Below, in pieces: positions 1 to 8,202 of a stretch of DNA of 64,000 nucleotides (the first letter of the stretch is position 1; each line of letters starts with the position of its first letter). Below the pieces are notes generated by a model, which saw only the letters and a program-made list of their open reading frames with translations, had not been told where the DNA came from and made no database searches. The DNA is from Fibrella aquatilis (GTDB taxonomy: Bacteria > Bacteroidota > Bacteroidia > Cytophagales > Spirosomataceae). A program made the position numbers and the translations under genes. The stretch is taken from contig NZ_JAFMYU010000025.1 of NCBI RefSeq assembly GCF_017353255.1, positions 32,692 through 96,691 on the forward strand, written 5' to 3'.

Positions 1-1022
1 TGACCAAAACCGACGACTATTACCAGGATTGCCTCAAGTTTTTGGTGTTTGGTAACGTCCTGAAAAATAACACCTACCCCCTTTGTGTATCGGCCGAGCG
101 GATTTTTCAGGCCATTGCCGCCGCCGAATATGCCCGGCAGATTGGGGCGTCGGCCATTGCGCACGGGAGCACCGGCGCGGGCAACGATCAGGTGCGGTTC
201 GACATGGCCTTCCGGATTATCATGCCCGAAGCCGAGATCATCACCCCCATCCGTGACTTGCGCCTCTCGCGCGATGCCGAAATTGAGTACCTCAAAAGCA
301 AAGGCGTGGATCAGGAGTGGCACAAAGCGGCCTATTCTATCAACAAAGGCCTGTGGGGCACGTCGGTAGGAGGCAAAGAAACGCTTACCTCCAACCAATA
401 CCTGCCTGAATCGGCCTGGCCAACGCCGGTGACCAAGTCGGGCGAGGAGACGATCACGCTGACCTTCACCCACGGTGAGCTGAAAGGCATCAGGAGCGAG
501 GCCTATGGCGACGAAAAATTCCCGAATCCGGTGGGAGCTATCCAACGCCTGACCGAGCTGGCGGGTCCGTATGGCATTGGGCGCGATATCCACGTGGGCG
601 ACACCATCATTGGCATCAAAGGCCGGGTGGGCTTCGAGGCACCCGCTCCGCTGATTATCATAAAAGCCCACCACACCCTGGAAAAGCACGTATTGACCAA
701 AAGCCAACTGGCTTGGAAAGAGCAGTTGGCCAATTTCTACGGCACCACCCTGCACGAAGGGCAGTTTATGGACCCCATAATGCGCAACATCGAAACGTTC
801 CTGGCCGACACCCAGGGCCACGTAACGGGCAAAGTACACGTGCAGTTGGCGCCGTATCGGTTTATGGTCTTGGGCATCGAATCACCCTATGATCTGATGT
901 CGGCGAAGTTTGGGTCGTATGGCGAAATGAACAACGCCTGGACCGGCGACGACGTGCGCGGCTTCTCGAAGGTAGCCTCTAACCAGGTGATGATCTACGA
1001 ACGAGTAAAAGCAGATAATTAA
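1..1022 (+). CDS. argG: Argininosuccinate synthase, 5'-truncated by window edge
   Basis: Joins citrulline and aspartate using ATP to form argininosuccinate, the penultimate step of arginine synthesis, in the cytoplasm. The frame is open from base 3 with no stop upstream, so the true start lies outside the window and about 340 C-terminal residues are present. The motif AHGSTGAGNDQVRFD (around bases 159-203) matches the ATP/substrate-binding region of the family; the following residues IITPIRDLRLSRDAE and YSINKGLWGTSVGG are also typical. The gene runs co-directionally with a glycosyltransferase and argC, so an arginine operon is likely. The stop is 26 bp before the next assigned ATG, and a hairpin made of 7-nt words sits in that gap. 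Confidence 0.95.
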   Translation, partial: TKTDDYYQDCLKFLVFGNVLKNNTYPLCVSAERIFQAIAAAEYARQIGASAIAHGSTGAGNDQVRFDMAFRIIMPEAEIITPIRDLRLSRDAEIEYLKSKGVDQEWHKAAYSINKGLWGTSVGGKETLTSNQYLPESAWPTPVTKSGEETITLTFTHGELKGIRSEAYGDEKFPNPVGAIQRLTELAGPYGIGRDIHVGDTIIGIKGRVGFEAPAPLIIIKAHHTLEKHVLTKSQLAWKEQLANFYGTTLHEGQFMDPIMRNIETFLADTQGHVTGKVHVQLAPYRFMVLGIESPYDLMSAKFGSYGEMNNAWTGDDVRGFSKVASNQVMIYERVKADN

Positions 1023-1030
1023 CAAGATCG

Positions 1031-1097
1031 CCGGATGTCGGATACTGGATGTCGGAAAGCAGTCCAACGTCCAACATCCAGTATCTACCATCTACCC
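1031..1097. repeat. Hairpin of 7-nt words at argG/glycosyltransferase boundary
   Basis: Perfect 12-bp inverted repeat, 1041-1052 with 1074-1085, inside a longer imperfect one. The left arm has CGGA/TGGA at 1032, 1039, 1046 and 1053, and the right arm has TCCA/TCTA at 1063, 1070, 1077, 1084 and 1091, all exactly 7 bases apart. It overlaps the assigned start of the glycosyltransferase. Confidence 0.8.
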
Positions 1098-2362
1098 AAG
1101 TTTTGAACGTCATTCTTGATGCCAGTTTGCTGGGCTTAGGCCAGTACCACCCGCAGGCGCGAACGGGCGTTAACCGCGTAGCCGAGCACCTGGTGCGGGG
1201 CCTGGCCGACTCGCCCGACGTGACGCTGTCGTTAGCGGCTCCATCGCACTTGAGCGAAACCCTGAGCTGGGCACACGACGTAATGCCCGACTACAGACTG
1301 CCGTTTGCCAACAATCCGCTGGAAATGAAAGTGGCCGATGTGGAGAAAAAACTGCTTCAGGGACTCGACAAGAGCAGTATAGGGTCGAAAATACTGCGCT
1401 GGTTTTTCTACAAAGGCCGCTGGATGCTCCGGCTCGACACCTCAAAGATTGTACTCGACAGGTACCCGGCGCGGACCATCTACCATTCGCCATTTTTTGC
1501 CATTCCCACCAACATCGGGGCCGACCGGCGCATTGAAAAGGTGCTGACCGTGCACGACCTGATTCCCATTCACCACCCCGAATGGTTTTTGTCGGGCGAA
1601 CAGGCGGTGCGGCAGGCCATCAGCACCCTCTCTGCTGATGCCCACGTGGTGACGGTGTCGGAGGCGACCAAAAACGAGTTTTGCGAATATACCGGTGTTG
1701 ACCCCGGCCGGGTGGTGCCTATTTGCCTGGCAGCCTCGCGGCAGTTGTTTTACCCCGTCACCGACCCCCGCCGGCTTCAGGAAACTCAGGAACGCTATGG
1801 CCTGCACGGCGAACCCTACCTGCTGAGCATTGCCACCCTGGAACCCCGCAAAAACATACGCCACCTAATCCGTTGCTTCGGGCGGCTGGTAGCCGAAAAC
1901 GCGCTACCAGCCGAACTGAAGCTGGTACTTGTGGGCTTAAAAGGCTGGAAAACAGCTGATTGGCTTAGCGACTTAAAGACAGATCAACAAGTGATGGCGC
2001 GCATTATTTTCACCGGCTATATGCCCGACGAAGCTCTCGCCCCGTTGTATTCTGCCGCCACCGCGTTTGTTTTTCCGTCGCTCTACGAGGGCTTTGGCCT
2101 ACCCCCGCTCGAAGCCATGCAGTGTGGCGTGCCCGTCATCACGTCCAACGTGTCGTCGCTGCCCGAGGTGGTGGGCGATGCCGCCCTGCTTGTTGACCCC
2201 ACTGATGCCGACGCGCTGTGTCAGGCCATTCTCAGGGTGGTTAAGTCAACCACGTTGCAGAAGCAGTTGAGCGACGATTCGTTGCGGCGGGCGAAGCTGT
2301 TTTCGTGGGAAAAGTACACCCGCCAACACATTGATTTATACCGAAAACTGACCAGTCCATGA
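1049..2362 (+). CDS. Glycosyltransferase, GT4-like (GT-B fold)
   Basis: A 437-residue probable GT4 transferase that would move a sugar from a nucleotide donor to a glycan or lipid acceptor. The N-terminal half has LDASLLGLG and a [13 protein letters not shown] stretch common in this family. The C-terminal donor domain has [18 protein letters not shown], containing the E-x7-E motif. The first 17 residues are encoded by an intergenic-type hairpin of 7-nt words, so translation may really begin at TTG 1103 (then reading [10 protein letters not shown]). The stop overlaps the argC start as ATGA. A glycosyltransferase inside an arginine operon is odd. Acceptor and sugar cannot be told from the sequence. 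Confidence 0.85.
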   Translation: MSESSPTSNIQYLPSTQVLNVILDASLLGLGQYHPQARTGVNRVAEHLVRGLADSPDVTLSLAAPSHLSETLSWAHDVMPDYRLPFANNPLEMKVADVEKKLLQGLDKSSIGSKILRWFFYKGRWMLRLDTSKIVLDRYPARTIYHSPFFAIPTNIGADRRIEKVLTVHDLIPIHHPEWFLSGEQAVRQAISTLSADAHVVTVSEATKNEFCEYTGVDPGRVVPICLAASRQLFYPVTDPRRLQETQERYGLHGEPYLLSIATLEPRKNIRHLIRCFGRLVAENALPAELKLVLVGLKGWKTADWLSDLKTDQQVMARIIFTGYMPDEALAPLYSAATAFVFPSLYEGFGLPPLEAMQCGVPVITSNVSSLPEVVGDAALLVDPTDADALCQAILRVVKSTTLQKQLSDDSLRRAKLFSWEKYTRQHIDLYRKLTSP

Positions 2363-3333
2363 CCATTCACGCAGGTATTATTGGCGGCGCGGGCTATACC
2401 GGCGGCGAACTGCTCCGCATTTTACTCAACCACCCGTTTGTGTCTATCGCCTTCATCCACAGCCAAAGTCAGGCCGGTAAACCCGTCTGGGCTACCCACA
2501 CCGACCTGCTGGGCGACACCGACCTGACGTTTGCGGGCGGGGCCGTACAACCCCTGCTGGACGGTGAGTTGGATGTGCTGTTTTTGTGTTCCGGCCACGG
2601 GCAGTCGGCGGCGTTTCTGGCCGAAAACGAGGTGCCCGATGGCGTTACGATTATTGATCTCAGCACCGATTTCCGCGACGAGAGCAACGACTTCGTCTAT
2701 GGCCTGCCCGAACTACAGCGCGAACGCATTCAGCAGGCCGAGCGTATTGCCAACCCAGGCTGCTTTGCCACCGCCATTCAGCTGGCCCTGCTACCCCTGG
2801 CCGATGCCGGGCGGCTGGTTGATGCCGTGCACGTGAGCGCTGTAACGGGCAGCACGGGTGCCGGGCAGGCATTGGTGCCCACCACAGGCTTCACCTGGCG
2901 CAACAACAACCTGTCTATCTACAAGGCCTTTACGCATCAGCACCTGGCCGAAATTCGCCAGAGCCTAAGCAGTCTGCAACCCTTCGGCGAGGCCATCAAT
3001 TTTGTGCCTTACCGGGGCGATTTCACGCGGGGCATTATGGCCAACGTATACACCCCGTTCTCCGGCACGTTCGACGAAGCTAAGCAGCTTTATCGGGACT
3101 ATTACGCTACCCACCCGTTCACGCACGTGAGCGGTGCGCCGGTTGATCTGAAGCAGGTGGTGAACACCAACAAGTGCCTGCTGAGCCTGGAACACCATGA
3201 CGGCCAGCTGCTCATCAGCAGCGTTATCGATAACCTCACCAAAGGCGCGTCGGGGCAGGCGGTGCAGAATATGAACCTCGTCTTCGGCCTCCCTGAAGAT
3301 GCTGGATTGCGTCTGAAAGCAGTAGCGTTTTGA
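2359..3333 (+). CDS. argC: N-acetyl-gamma-glutamyl-phosphate reductase
   Basis: NADPH-dependent reduction of N-acetyl(or succinyl)-glutamyl phosphate to the semialdehyde, the third step of arginine synthesis. Of 324 residues, the start GIIGGAGYTGGELLRIL is the nucleotide-binding glycine loop, and IANPGCFATA holds the catalytic cysteine (Cys135). It is translationally coupled to the glycosyltransferase by a 4-bp ATGA overlap. Its TGA stop is itself part of the first 7-nt word of the palindromic element that fills the gap to the convergent membrane-protein gene. Confidence 0.95.
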   Translation: MTIHAGIIGGAGYTGGELLRILLNHPFVSIAFIHSQSQAGKPVWATHTDLLGDTDLTFAGGAVQPLLDGELDVLFLCSGHGQSAAFLAENEVPDGVTIIDLSTDFRDESNDFVYGLPELQRERIQQAERIANPGCFATAIQLALLPLADAGRLVDAVHVSAVTGSTGAGQALVPTTGFTWRNNNLSIYKAFTHQHLAEIRQSLSSLQPFGEAINFVPYRGDFTRGIMANVYTPFSGTFDEAKQLYRDYYATHPFTHVSGAPVDLKQVVNTNKCLLSLEHHDGQLLISSVIDNLTKGASGQAVQNMNLVFGLPEDAGLRLKAVAF

Positions 3334-3446
3334 GAGGTGAGAATCAAGAAATGAGAGACAAGAAGTGAGAAACAAGGAACAGGAACTGTGGACGTGCCTC
3401 TTATTTCTTGTTTCTCACTTCTTGCTTCTCATTTCTAAATTCTACT
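3331..3446. repeat. Inverted repeat of 7-nt words between convergent argC and membrane protein
   Basis: Left arm about 3347-3378 pairs with about 3405-3436 (roughly 29 of 32 bases). The left side is eight consecutive 7-nt words starting at 3331 (TGAGAGG, TGAGAAT, CAAGAAA, TGAGAGA and so on). The right side is six words starting at 3405 (TTCTTGT, TTCTCAC, TTCTTGC and so on). The argC stop lies in the first word and the stop of the convergent gene lies in TTCTAAA at 3433-3439. It could act as a bidirectional terminator. Confidence 0.85.
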
Positions 3447-4121
3447 AAGCTGATTAGTACGTTCTTCTTTGGCGAAATACATACCAACGGCAGTCAAAAT
3501 GCATTGTATACAAACAATGAGCTGACTTAGGTTCCAGAATATATCAAAATTTTGATCCGACACTTTCGATGGATCGTACAAGTAATCAATAAATAAGAAA
3601 GTCATAAAGGTACCCATAGCATATATTAGCATACCGGCGTTGATCCAGAACATGCTATGATGCAGTATGTTCTTTATCTTATTTTCAGCCAAAATAAGAT
3701 TATAGTAAAGTAAGGATATGACAATGATAAAAAGGCGCATCACTGATCCACTAAGGCCAGTTTGTTCATAAAAAATGACATATACCAGCAGTGCTATTTC
3801 AACTATACCACCAATGAAGTAGGTTATTTTAAGGTAAGATGGTTTGTGTCTGAACAGTAATAGATATGGTATTGAAATCAGTAAAACGTCAATCAGCATG
3901 ATTACTTTTTGCTCAGCAATATTAGTTCCATTGGCCAGGGCAGCATAAATTAAAACGCTTTCTTCGACAAAACGTACCAAGAAAACAATCAAAAATAATT
4001 TAAGCACAGTGGTCAGATACTTCTGCCTGTATATACCAATAAATACAGGCAGAAGCAAAAAAATATTACTGATAAAATCGAACGGATACTTGAGAAAAAA
4101 GTGGATTAGCCGCTCTGTCAT
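3435..4121 (-). CDS. Multi-pass membrane protein of unknown function
   Basis: 228 residues, very hydrophobic, with about seven predicted membrane helices (for example FISNIFLLLPVFIGIY, VLLISIPYLLLF, YFIGGIVEIALLVYVIFY) and a short hydrophilic tail. No catalytic motif was recognised. Layout and size recall small 7TM proteins that precede sensory genes in Bacteroidota, but no kinase or effector domain is attached. It is markedly more AT-rich than its neighbours, which may mean transfer or simply membrane-codon bias. It lies 9 bp downstream of the small hypothetical gene, so the two are probably co-transcribed. Confidence 0.75.
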   Translation of the reverse strand: MTERLIHFFLKYPFDFISNIFLLLPVFIGIYRQKYLTTVLKLFLIVFLVRFVEESVLIYAALANGTNIAEQKVIMLIDVLLISIPYLLLFRHKPSYLKITYFIGGIVEIALLVYVIFYEQTGLSGSVMRLFIIVISLLYYNLILAENKIKNILHHSMFWINAGMLIYAMGTFMTFLFIDYLYDPSKVSDQNFDIFWNLSQLIVCIQCILTAVGMYFAKEERTNQLSRI

Positions 4122-4130
4122 AATTGTCGG

Positions 4131-4532
4131 TTAACGTGTTGGACAATGCCGAGGGCATGTATTTCCATCGGCTAATGCATCACCGTCGCCGCCGTCTTTG
4201 AGGCCGGTGGGGTCGTCGAAAATATCGGAGCCGTCGGCGCGGACGCCCACGATGACCATGCGCGATTTGAGCTCGCCTTCACCATCGCCAACGGGATTTT
4301 CGTCGGCGTCTTCGTGGCGTTTGCCGTAGTAAATTCGAATCCCTACGCAGTCTTTGCGGCCCAAGAGATGATTGATGCGGTTGCTACCGAAAAACTCAGC
4401 ACGCGTGAACGTGTCAGGTTTGTAGCCTTGCTCTTCTTTGCGTTTTTTGAAGCGCGTAGTGCGGGCACGAGCGTCGTGGCCCGTAATGAAACTACCCACG
4501 TCGCCGTGGAATTTGTCTTTTCTGTCGGTCAT
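4131..4532 (-). CDS. Conserved-looking small hypothetical protein
   Basis: 133 residues from ATG at 4532; a TTG 30 bases further upstream is possible but less likely. The body contains FFGSNRINHLLGRKDCVGIRIYYG, an acidic middle, VGVRADGSDIF and a C-terminal CPRHC. I recall similar FFG...GCVGIRIYYG proteins with a CPRHC tail in Cytophagales, with no known function. The CPRHC tail might bind metal (inference). No signal peptide or membrane segment. It is the upstream partner of the membrane-protein gene. Confidence 0.65.
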   Translation of the reverse strand: MTDRKDKFHGDVGSFITGHDARARTTRFKKRKEEQGYKPDTFTRAEFFGSNRINHLLGRKDCVGIRIYYGKRHEDADENPVGDGEGELKSRMVIVGVRADGSDIFDDPTGLKDGGDGDALADGNTCPRHCPTR

Positions 4533-4742
4533 TGGAAGGTTACATTGTGATTTAGGTGGCAAGCTACCTAAACCGACTCAATCTCAATAATGACCATCCA
4601 ATGGATTGACTATGCGGTTGATTTATTGCCCGTTAACTAATCGGTTACGTAGAACTACGTGTTCGAGTACGGGTAAACCCGCATTGTTTACAATTGTAGA
4701 AAAATGGGTAATAATGCGCTGACGCTGCCCGCCAGGGTCACT

Positions 4743-4750
4743 TACCTTTG
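4743..4750 (+). promoter_or_regulatory. Candidate TAnnTTTG -7 box
   Basis: TACCTTTG matches the Bacteroidota sigma-ABfr -7 consensus, but there is no plus-strand gene nearby. It is either chance or the promoter of a small RNA. Confidence 0.3.
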
Positions 4751-4847
4751 TCTCACAATCAGCGGATAACTGATCCGGCTGCATCCACACCAGCAACAGT
4801 TTTTTCTACGCGTACAAGTTTTCTCATCTCATAGGTTAGGTAGCTTA

Positions 4848-4882
4848 TCCCCTGCTAACGTTCTGATTGGCAGGGGATAGTT
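4848..4882 (+). terminator. Stem-loop, possible terminator
   Basis: A 10-bp perfect stem (TATCCCCTGC with GCAGGGGATA) and a loop of about 13 nt, followed on the plus strand by GTTGTTTCT. It lies about 35 bp beyond the rfbA stop, which is read on the minus strand. Confidence 0.4.
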
Positions 4883-4915
4883 GTTTCTGGGCTGGAACCT
4901 CAGTGGAACAAATGG

Positions 4916-5773
4916 TTACACAATGCTTAGCAAATACTGCCCATAACCACTCTTCACCAACGGCTTGGCAATGTCGATCAGTTGCTCTTTAGTGATGAAT
5001 TTCATCCGATAGGCAATCTCTTCGATACACCCGATTTTCAATCCCTGCCGCTCTTCAATAACCTGCACGAACTGCCCCGCCTGCATCAGCGACGCAAACG
5101 TGCCAGTATCGAGCCAGGCGGTACCCCGGTCCAGCACGCCTACTTTCAGCTTTCCCCGCTCCAGATACACCCGGTTTACGTCAGTGATTTCATATTCACC
5201 ACGGGGCGATGGGGCAATATTCCGGGCAATCTCCACCACGTCGTTATCATAGAAGTACAGCCCCGGCACGGCGTAGTGCGACTTGGGCTTCTCTGGCTTT
5301 TCTTCTACCGACAACACGTTGAAATCGGCATCGAACTCGACCACGCCGTAGCGTTCGGGGTCCTGCACCTGATAGGCATACACCACGCCACCGTCGGGGT
5401 CGTTGTTGGCCTGTAGCAGCTTCGAGAGGCCTGACCCGTAGAAAATATTGTCACCCAGCACCAGGGCCACTTTATCGGTACCAATAAAATCGGCTCCAAT
5501 CACAAATGCCTGCGCCAGTCCGTTGGGTTCGGGCTGCACGGCGTAAGTAAATGTACACCCAATGCGCGACCCATCGCCGAGGAGCTTCTCGAAATGAGGC
5601 AAGTCGTGGGGAGTAGAAATAATGAGGATGTCTTTAATGCCTGCCAGCATCAGAATAGACAGCGGGTAGTAGATCATCGGTTTGTCGTAAACCGGCATTA
5701 GCTGCTTCGACACAGCCAGTGTAAGCGGGTGGAGGCGAGTTCCAGAACCGCCGGCGAGTATAATTCCTTTCAT
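4916..5773 (-). CDS. rfbA: Glucose-1-phosphate thymidylyltransferase
   Basis: Makes dTDP-glucose from dTTP and glucose-1-phosphate, the entry to dTDP-deoxysugars for surface polysaccharide. 285 residues, full family length. [18 protein letters not shown] is the nucleotide-binding signature with G-G-x-G-T-R-L, and [17 protein letters not shown] is the next conserved block; VLGDNIFYG is also typical. The ATG at 5773 directly opens the signature. Next on the same strand upstream is rfbB, separated by an octamer-repeat hairpin. rfbC and rfbD are not in the window, so the end product (for example rhamnose) is not settled here. Confidence 0.97.
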   Translation of the reverse strand: MKGIILAGGSGTRLHPLTLAVSKQLMPVYDKPMIYYPLSILMLAGIKDILIISTPHDLPHFEKLLGDGSRIGCTFTYAVQPEPNGLAQAFVIGADFIGTDKVALVLGDNIFYGSGLSKLLQANNDPDGGVVYAYQVQDPERYGVVEFDADFNVLSVEEKPEKPKSHYAVPGLYFYDNDVVEIARNIAPSPRGEYEITDVNRVYLERGKLKVGVLDRGTAWLDTGTFASLMQAGQFVQVIEERQGLKIGCIEEIAYRMKFITKEQLIDIAKPLVKSGYGQYLLSIV

Positions 5774-5785
5774 GATTGTGAATGA

Positions 5786-5879
5786 GCGAAAGAGCGAAAG
5801 AGCGAAAGAGTGGTTCTTATCTCCCTAGGTGATGACCCGCAGAAGTAATGACCACTCTTTCAGTCTTTCACCCTTTCGC
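5786..5879. repeat. Inverted repeat of 8-nt words between rfbB and rfbA
   Basis: 5786-5814 pairs with 5851-5879 (25 of 29 bases). The left arm is GAGCGAAA repeated three times, and the right arm is CTCTTTCA, GTCTTTCA, CCCTTTCG, so both have a period of 8. It begins 2 bp past the rfbB stop codon (minus strand). Confidence 0.8.
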
Positions 5880-5881
5880 AG

Positions 5882-6943
5882 TTAACGATTCGCGTACATG
5901 CCTTCGTAATACCCCTGATACGCACCACTCGTGACGTTGTGGAGCCAGTCCTGGTTAGCCAGGAACCAGTCGACGGTTTTGGTAAGGCCTTCTTCGAATT
6001 GGAGCGAGGGCTGCCAGCCGAGTTCGTTCATGATCTTGTGGGCGTCGATAGCGTAGCGCAGGTCGTGGCCGGCGCGGTCGGTGACGTAGGTGATCAATTG
6101 GGCCGACGTGCCTTCGGGGCGACCGAGTTTCTGGTCCATAATCCGGCAAAGCAGTTGGACGAGGTCGATGTTTTTCCACTCGTTGAAACCGCCGATGTTG
6201 TAGGTCTCGCCTGGCTTGCCGTTGTGGAAGATAACATCGATGGCGCGGGCGTGATCCACCACATACAGCCAGTCGCGGACGTTCTCGCCTTTGCCGTATA
6301 CGGGCAGGGGCTTGTTTGTCTGGATGTTGTGAATCATGAGCGGAATCAGCTTCTCAGGGAAGTGATTCGGACCGTAGTTATTCGAGCAGTTGCTCAGTAC
6401 CACGGGCAGTTTGTACGTATTGCCGTAGGCCCGCACGAAATGATCCGAGGCTGCTTTCGAAGCCGAATACGGCGATTGAGGGTCGTAGGCGGTGGCTTCG
6501 GTGAAAAACTCGTTGTCATTGTGCAGCGATCCATACACCTCGTCGGTCGAGACGTGGTAGAACCGCTTTCCATCAAAACCACTGCCAGCCTGCCAGTGAG
6601 CTTTGGCGGCGTTGAGCAGGTTAACAGTGCCCACCACGTTGGTCATCACAAACGACATGGGGTCGGTAATGGACCGGTCTACATGCGACTCTGCGGCGAG
6701 GTGAATGACACCGTCGGGCTGATATTCGGCGAAAAACTGACTTAGGAAAACCGCGTCGGTGATGTCGCCGCGCACGAAGGTGTAGTTCGGTGCGTTTTCG
6801 ATGTCGCTCAGGTTGGCGAGGTTACCCGCGTAGGTGAGCGCGTCGAGGTTGACGATGCGGTAGTCGGGGTACTTGTTCACAAACAGCCGCACCACATGCG
6901 ACCCAATAAACCCGGCCCCGCCGGTAATGGTGATTGTTTTCAT
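5882..6943 (-). CDS. rfbB: dTDP-glucose 4,6-dehydratase
   Basis: Converts dTDP-glucose to dTDP-4-keto-6-deoxyglucose with bound NAD. 353 residues from the ATG at 6943; an upstream TTG would add seven residues, but the ATG directly precedes the Rossmann motif GGAGFIGSH. Short-chain dehydrogenase/reductase catalytic features are visible: STDEVYG and YSASKAASD (Tyr-x3-Lys). AAESHVDRSI is also characteristic of the family. It sits between rfbA and galE on the same strand, and its start is 9 bp from a perfect 39-bp-arm palindrome. Confidence 0.97.
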   Translation of the reverse strand: MKTITITGGAGFIGSHVVRLFVNKYPDYRIVNLDALTYAGNLANLSDIENAPNYTFVRGDITDAVFLSQFFAEYQPDGVIHLAAESHVDRSITDPMSFVMTNVVGTVNLLNAAKAHWQAGSGFDGKRFYHVSTDEVYGSLHNDNEFFTEATAYDPQSPYSASKAASDHFVRAYGNTYKLPVVLSNCSNNYGPNHFPEKLIPLMIHNIQTNKPLPVYGKGENVRDWLYVVDHARAIDVIFHNGKPGETYNIGGFNEWKNIDLVQLLCRIMDQKLGRPEGTSAQLITYVTDRAGHDLRYAIDAHKIMNELGWQPSLQFEEGLTKTVDWFLANQDWLHNVTSGAYQGYYEGMYANR

Positions 6944-6951
6944 AGCTTGCT

Positions 6952-7042
6952 GTTCAACGTCCAAAGTCTAAGGTTTAACGTTGCTCCGCACCCTACTGTA
7001 ACGTGCGGAGCAACGTTAAACCTTAGACTTTGGACGTTGAAC
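6952..7042. repeat. Perfect 39-bp-arm palindrome between galE and rfbB
   Basis: 6952-6990 is the exact reverse complement of 7004-7042, with a 13-nt loop. The outer part of the arm is built from 7-nt words beginning at 6953, 6960, 6967, 6974 and 6981 (TTCAACG, TCCAAAG, TCTAAGG, TTTAACG, TTGCTCC). The right arm encodes the last codons and the TAA stop of galE (7023-7025). There is no T-tract. Confidence 0.95.
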
Positions 7043-8072
7043 TGATTTTCTGCTGCCAGCGCCAGGCGTCGGTGAGGGCTTCGGCGAGGGAGCGTTGGGT
7101 GGTGAAACCCAGTCCGGTAGTGGCTTTAGTGACGTCGGCGTAAATCTGCTCGACGTCGCCAGCCCGGCGCGGACCGAGGGTATAAGGCAGGTTGATGCCC
7201 GTAACGGATTCAAAGGTGTTTATCAGTTCCAGCACCGACGCACCCCGGCCCGTACCGATGTTGAAAATATCGTACAGCGACGTTTCAGCGCTGTTGTTCA
7301 GCAGGGTAAGCGCACTTACGTGGGCTTCGGCCAGGTCCATCACGTGAATGTAGTCGCGGATGGCGGTGCCGTCGGGGGTGTTGTAGTCATTGCCGTGGAT
7401 AGTCAGGTTGGCGCGTTTGCCTGCCGCCACCTGAAGCAGATACGGCACCAAATTGGCCGGTACGCCCCGTGGTAGTTCGCCGATGAGGGCCGATGGGTGC
7501 GCGCCGATGGGGTTGAAATACCGCAACGCAATGGCCTTAACGGGCAGTTTAGCCGTTACGCTGTCGCGGATGATATCTTCGCCAATGGCCTTGGTGTTGC
7601 CATAGGGCGACTGCGCTGGCAGCCGGGGGGTTTGCTCGGTAACGGGCAGTTTTTCAGGCTGACCATAGACCGTACACGACGACGAAAACACCAGGCTCGG
7701 TACGTTATACTGCGGCATCAGTTCCAGCAACAGCAGCAGCGAATCGAGGTTGTTGCGGTAGTACATCAGCGGTTTTTCCACCGATTCGCCTACGGCTTTG
7801 GAGGCCGCAAAGTGAATGACACCGGCCACCTGCTGCTGCTCGAACACCTGCGTCATGGCGGCGCGGTCGTTGCAGTCGATCTGGTAGGTGGTCAGTTCAC
7901 GACCCAAAATGGTTTTCAGTCCGCTGAGTACCGATGGCTCGGAGTTGGAAAAATTATCGACAATAATCGGTTCAAAACCCGCCTCGACCAGGGCTACGGC
8001 GGTGTGTGAACCAATGAATCCGGCCCCGCCGGTTACGATAATTTTAGGGGTGGTTGTGGCTTGGGAATCCAA
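7023..8072 (-). CDS. galE: UDP-glucose 4-epimerase
   Basis: Interconverts UDP-glucose and UDP-galactose. 349 residues. Rossmann motif GGAGFIGSH, FAASKAVGESVEKP, the serine motif SSSCTVYG and the catalytic YGNTK are all visible. The only start before the Rossmann strand is TTG at 8072, which is usable in Bacteroidota. The last six residues (about SSTSKV) and the stop are encoded by one arm of the neighbouring palindrome, suggesting the original C-terminus was altered when the element formed. A minus-strand TAGTTTTG box (8130-8137) may be the promoter for galE-rfbB-rfbA. Confidence 0.95.
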   Translation of the reverse strand: MDSQATTTPKIIVTGGAGFIGSHTAVALVEAGFEPIIVDNFSNSEPSVLSGLKTILGRELTTYQIDCNDRAAMTQVFEQQQVAGVIHFAASKAVGESVEKPLMYYRNNLDSLLLLLELMPQYNVPSLVFSSSCTVYGQPEKLPVTEQTPRLPAQSPYGNTKAIGEDIIRDSVTAKLPVKAIALRYFNPIGAHPSALIGELPRGVPANLVPYLLQVAAGKRANLTIHGNDYNTPDGTAIRDYIHVMDLAEAHVSALTLLNNSAETSLYDIFNIGTGRGASVLELINTFESVTGINLPYTLGPRRAGDVEQIYADVTKATTGLGFTTQRSLAEALTDAWRWQQKISSTSKV

Positions 8073-8129
8073 ATCGTTTTTTGTAATTTTCTGTTGTTAC
8101 TTGCAACAGGCAGGCCTCGAAAAGTGGGG

Positions 8130-8137
8130 CAAAACTA
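8130..8137 (-). promoter_or_regulatory. Candidate -7 box upstream of galE
   Basis: On the minus strand TAGTTTTG fits TAnnTTTG, 57 bp before the galE start. No clear -33 box was found. Confidence 0.4.
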
Positions 8138-8202
8138 ACCAAAACGCAACGATTGGAAAACCTTAATTTCGTGTAAGGCCCTCTCTCCTACGCGCATTGC
8201 TA

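Larger units (their letters stand above)
4533..4915. other. Intergenic region with possible small RNA
   Basis: No convincing protein gene. On the plus strand a TACCTTTG box (4743-4750) fits the Bacteroidota -7 consensus TAnnTTTG, but no -33 box is seen at the right spacing. About 100 bases later, TATCCCCTGC (from about 4848) pairs with GCAGGGGATA, followed by GTTGTTTCT. Together these could bound a plus-strand RNA of about 130 nt, opposite the 3' end of rfbA. The hairpin may instead serve rfbA. Low certainty. Confidence 0.3.

Noticed and set aside
4533..4562. N-terminal extension of the small hypothetical gene from TTG 4562
   Set aside because: The ATG at 4532 gives a more natural MTDRKDK start; the extension looks like leader sequence.
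5939..6745. 268-codon frame antisense to rfbB
   Set aside because: rfbB is unmistakable on the other strand.
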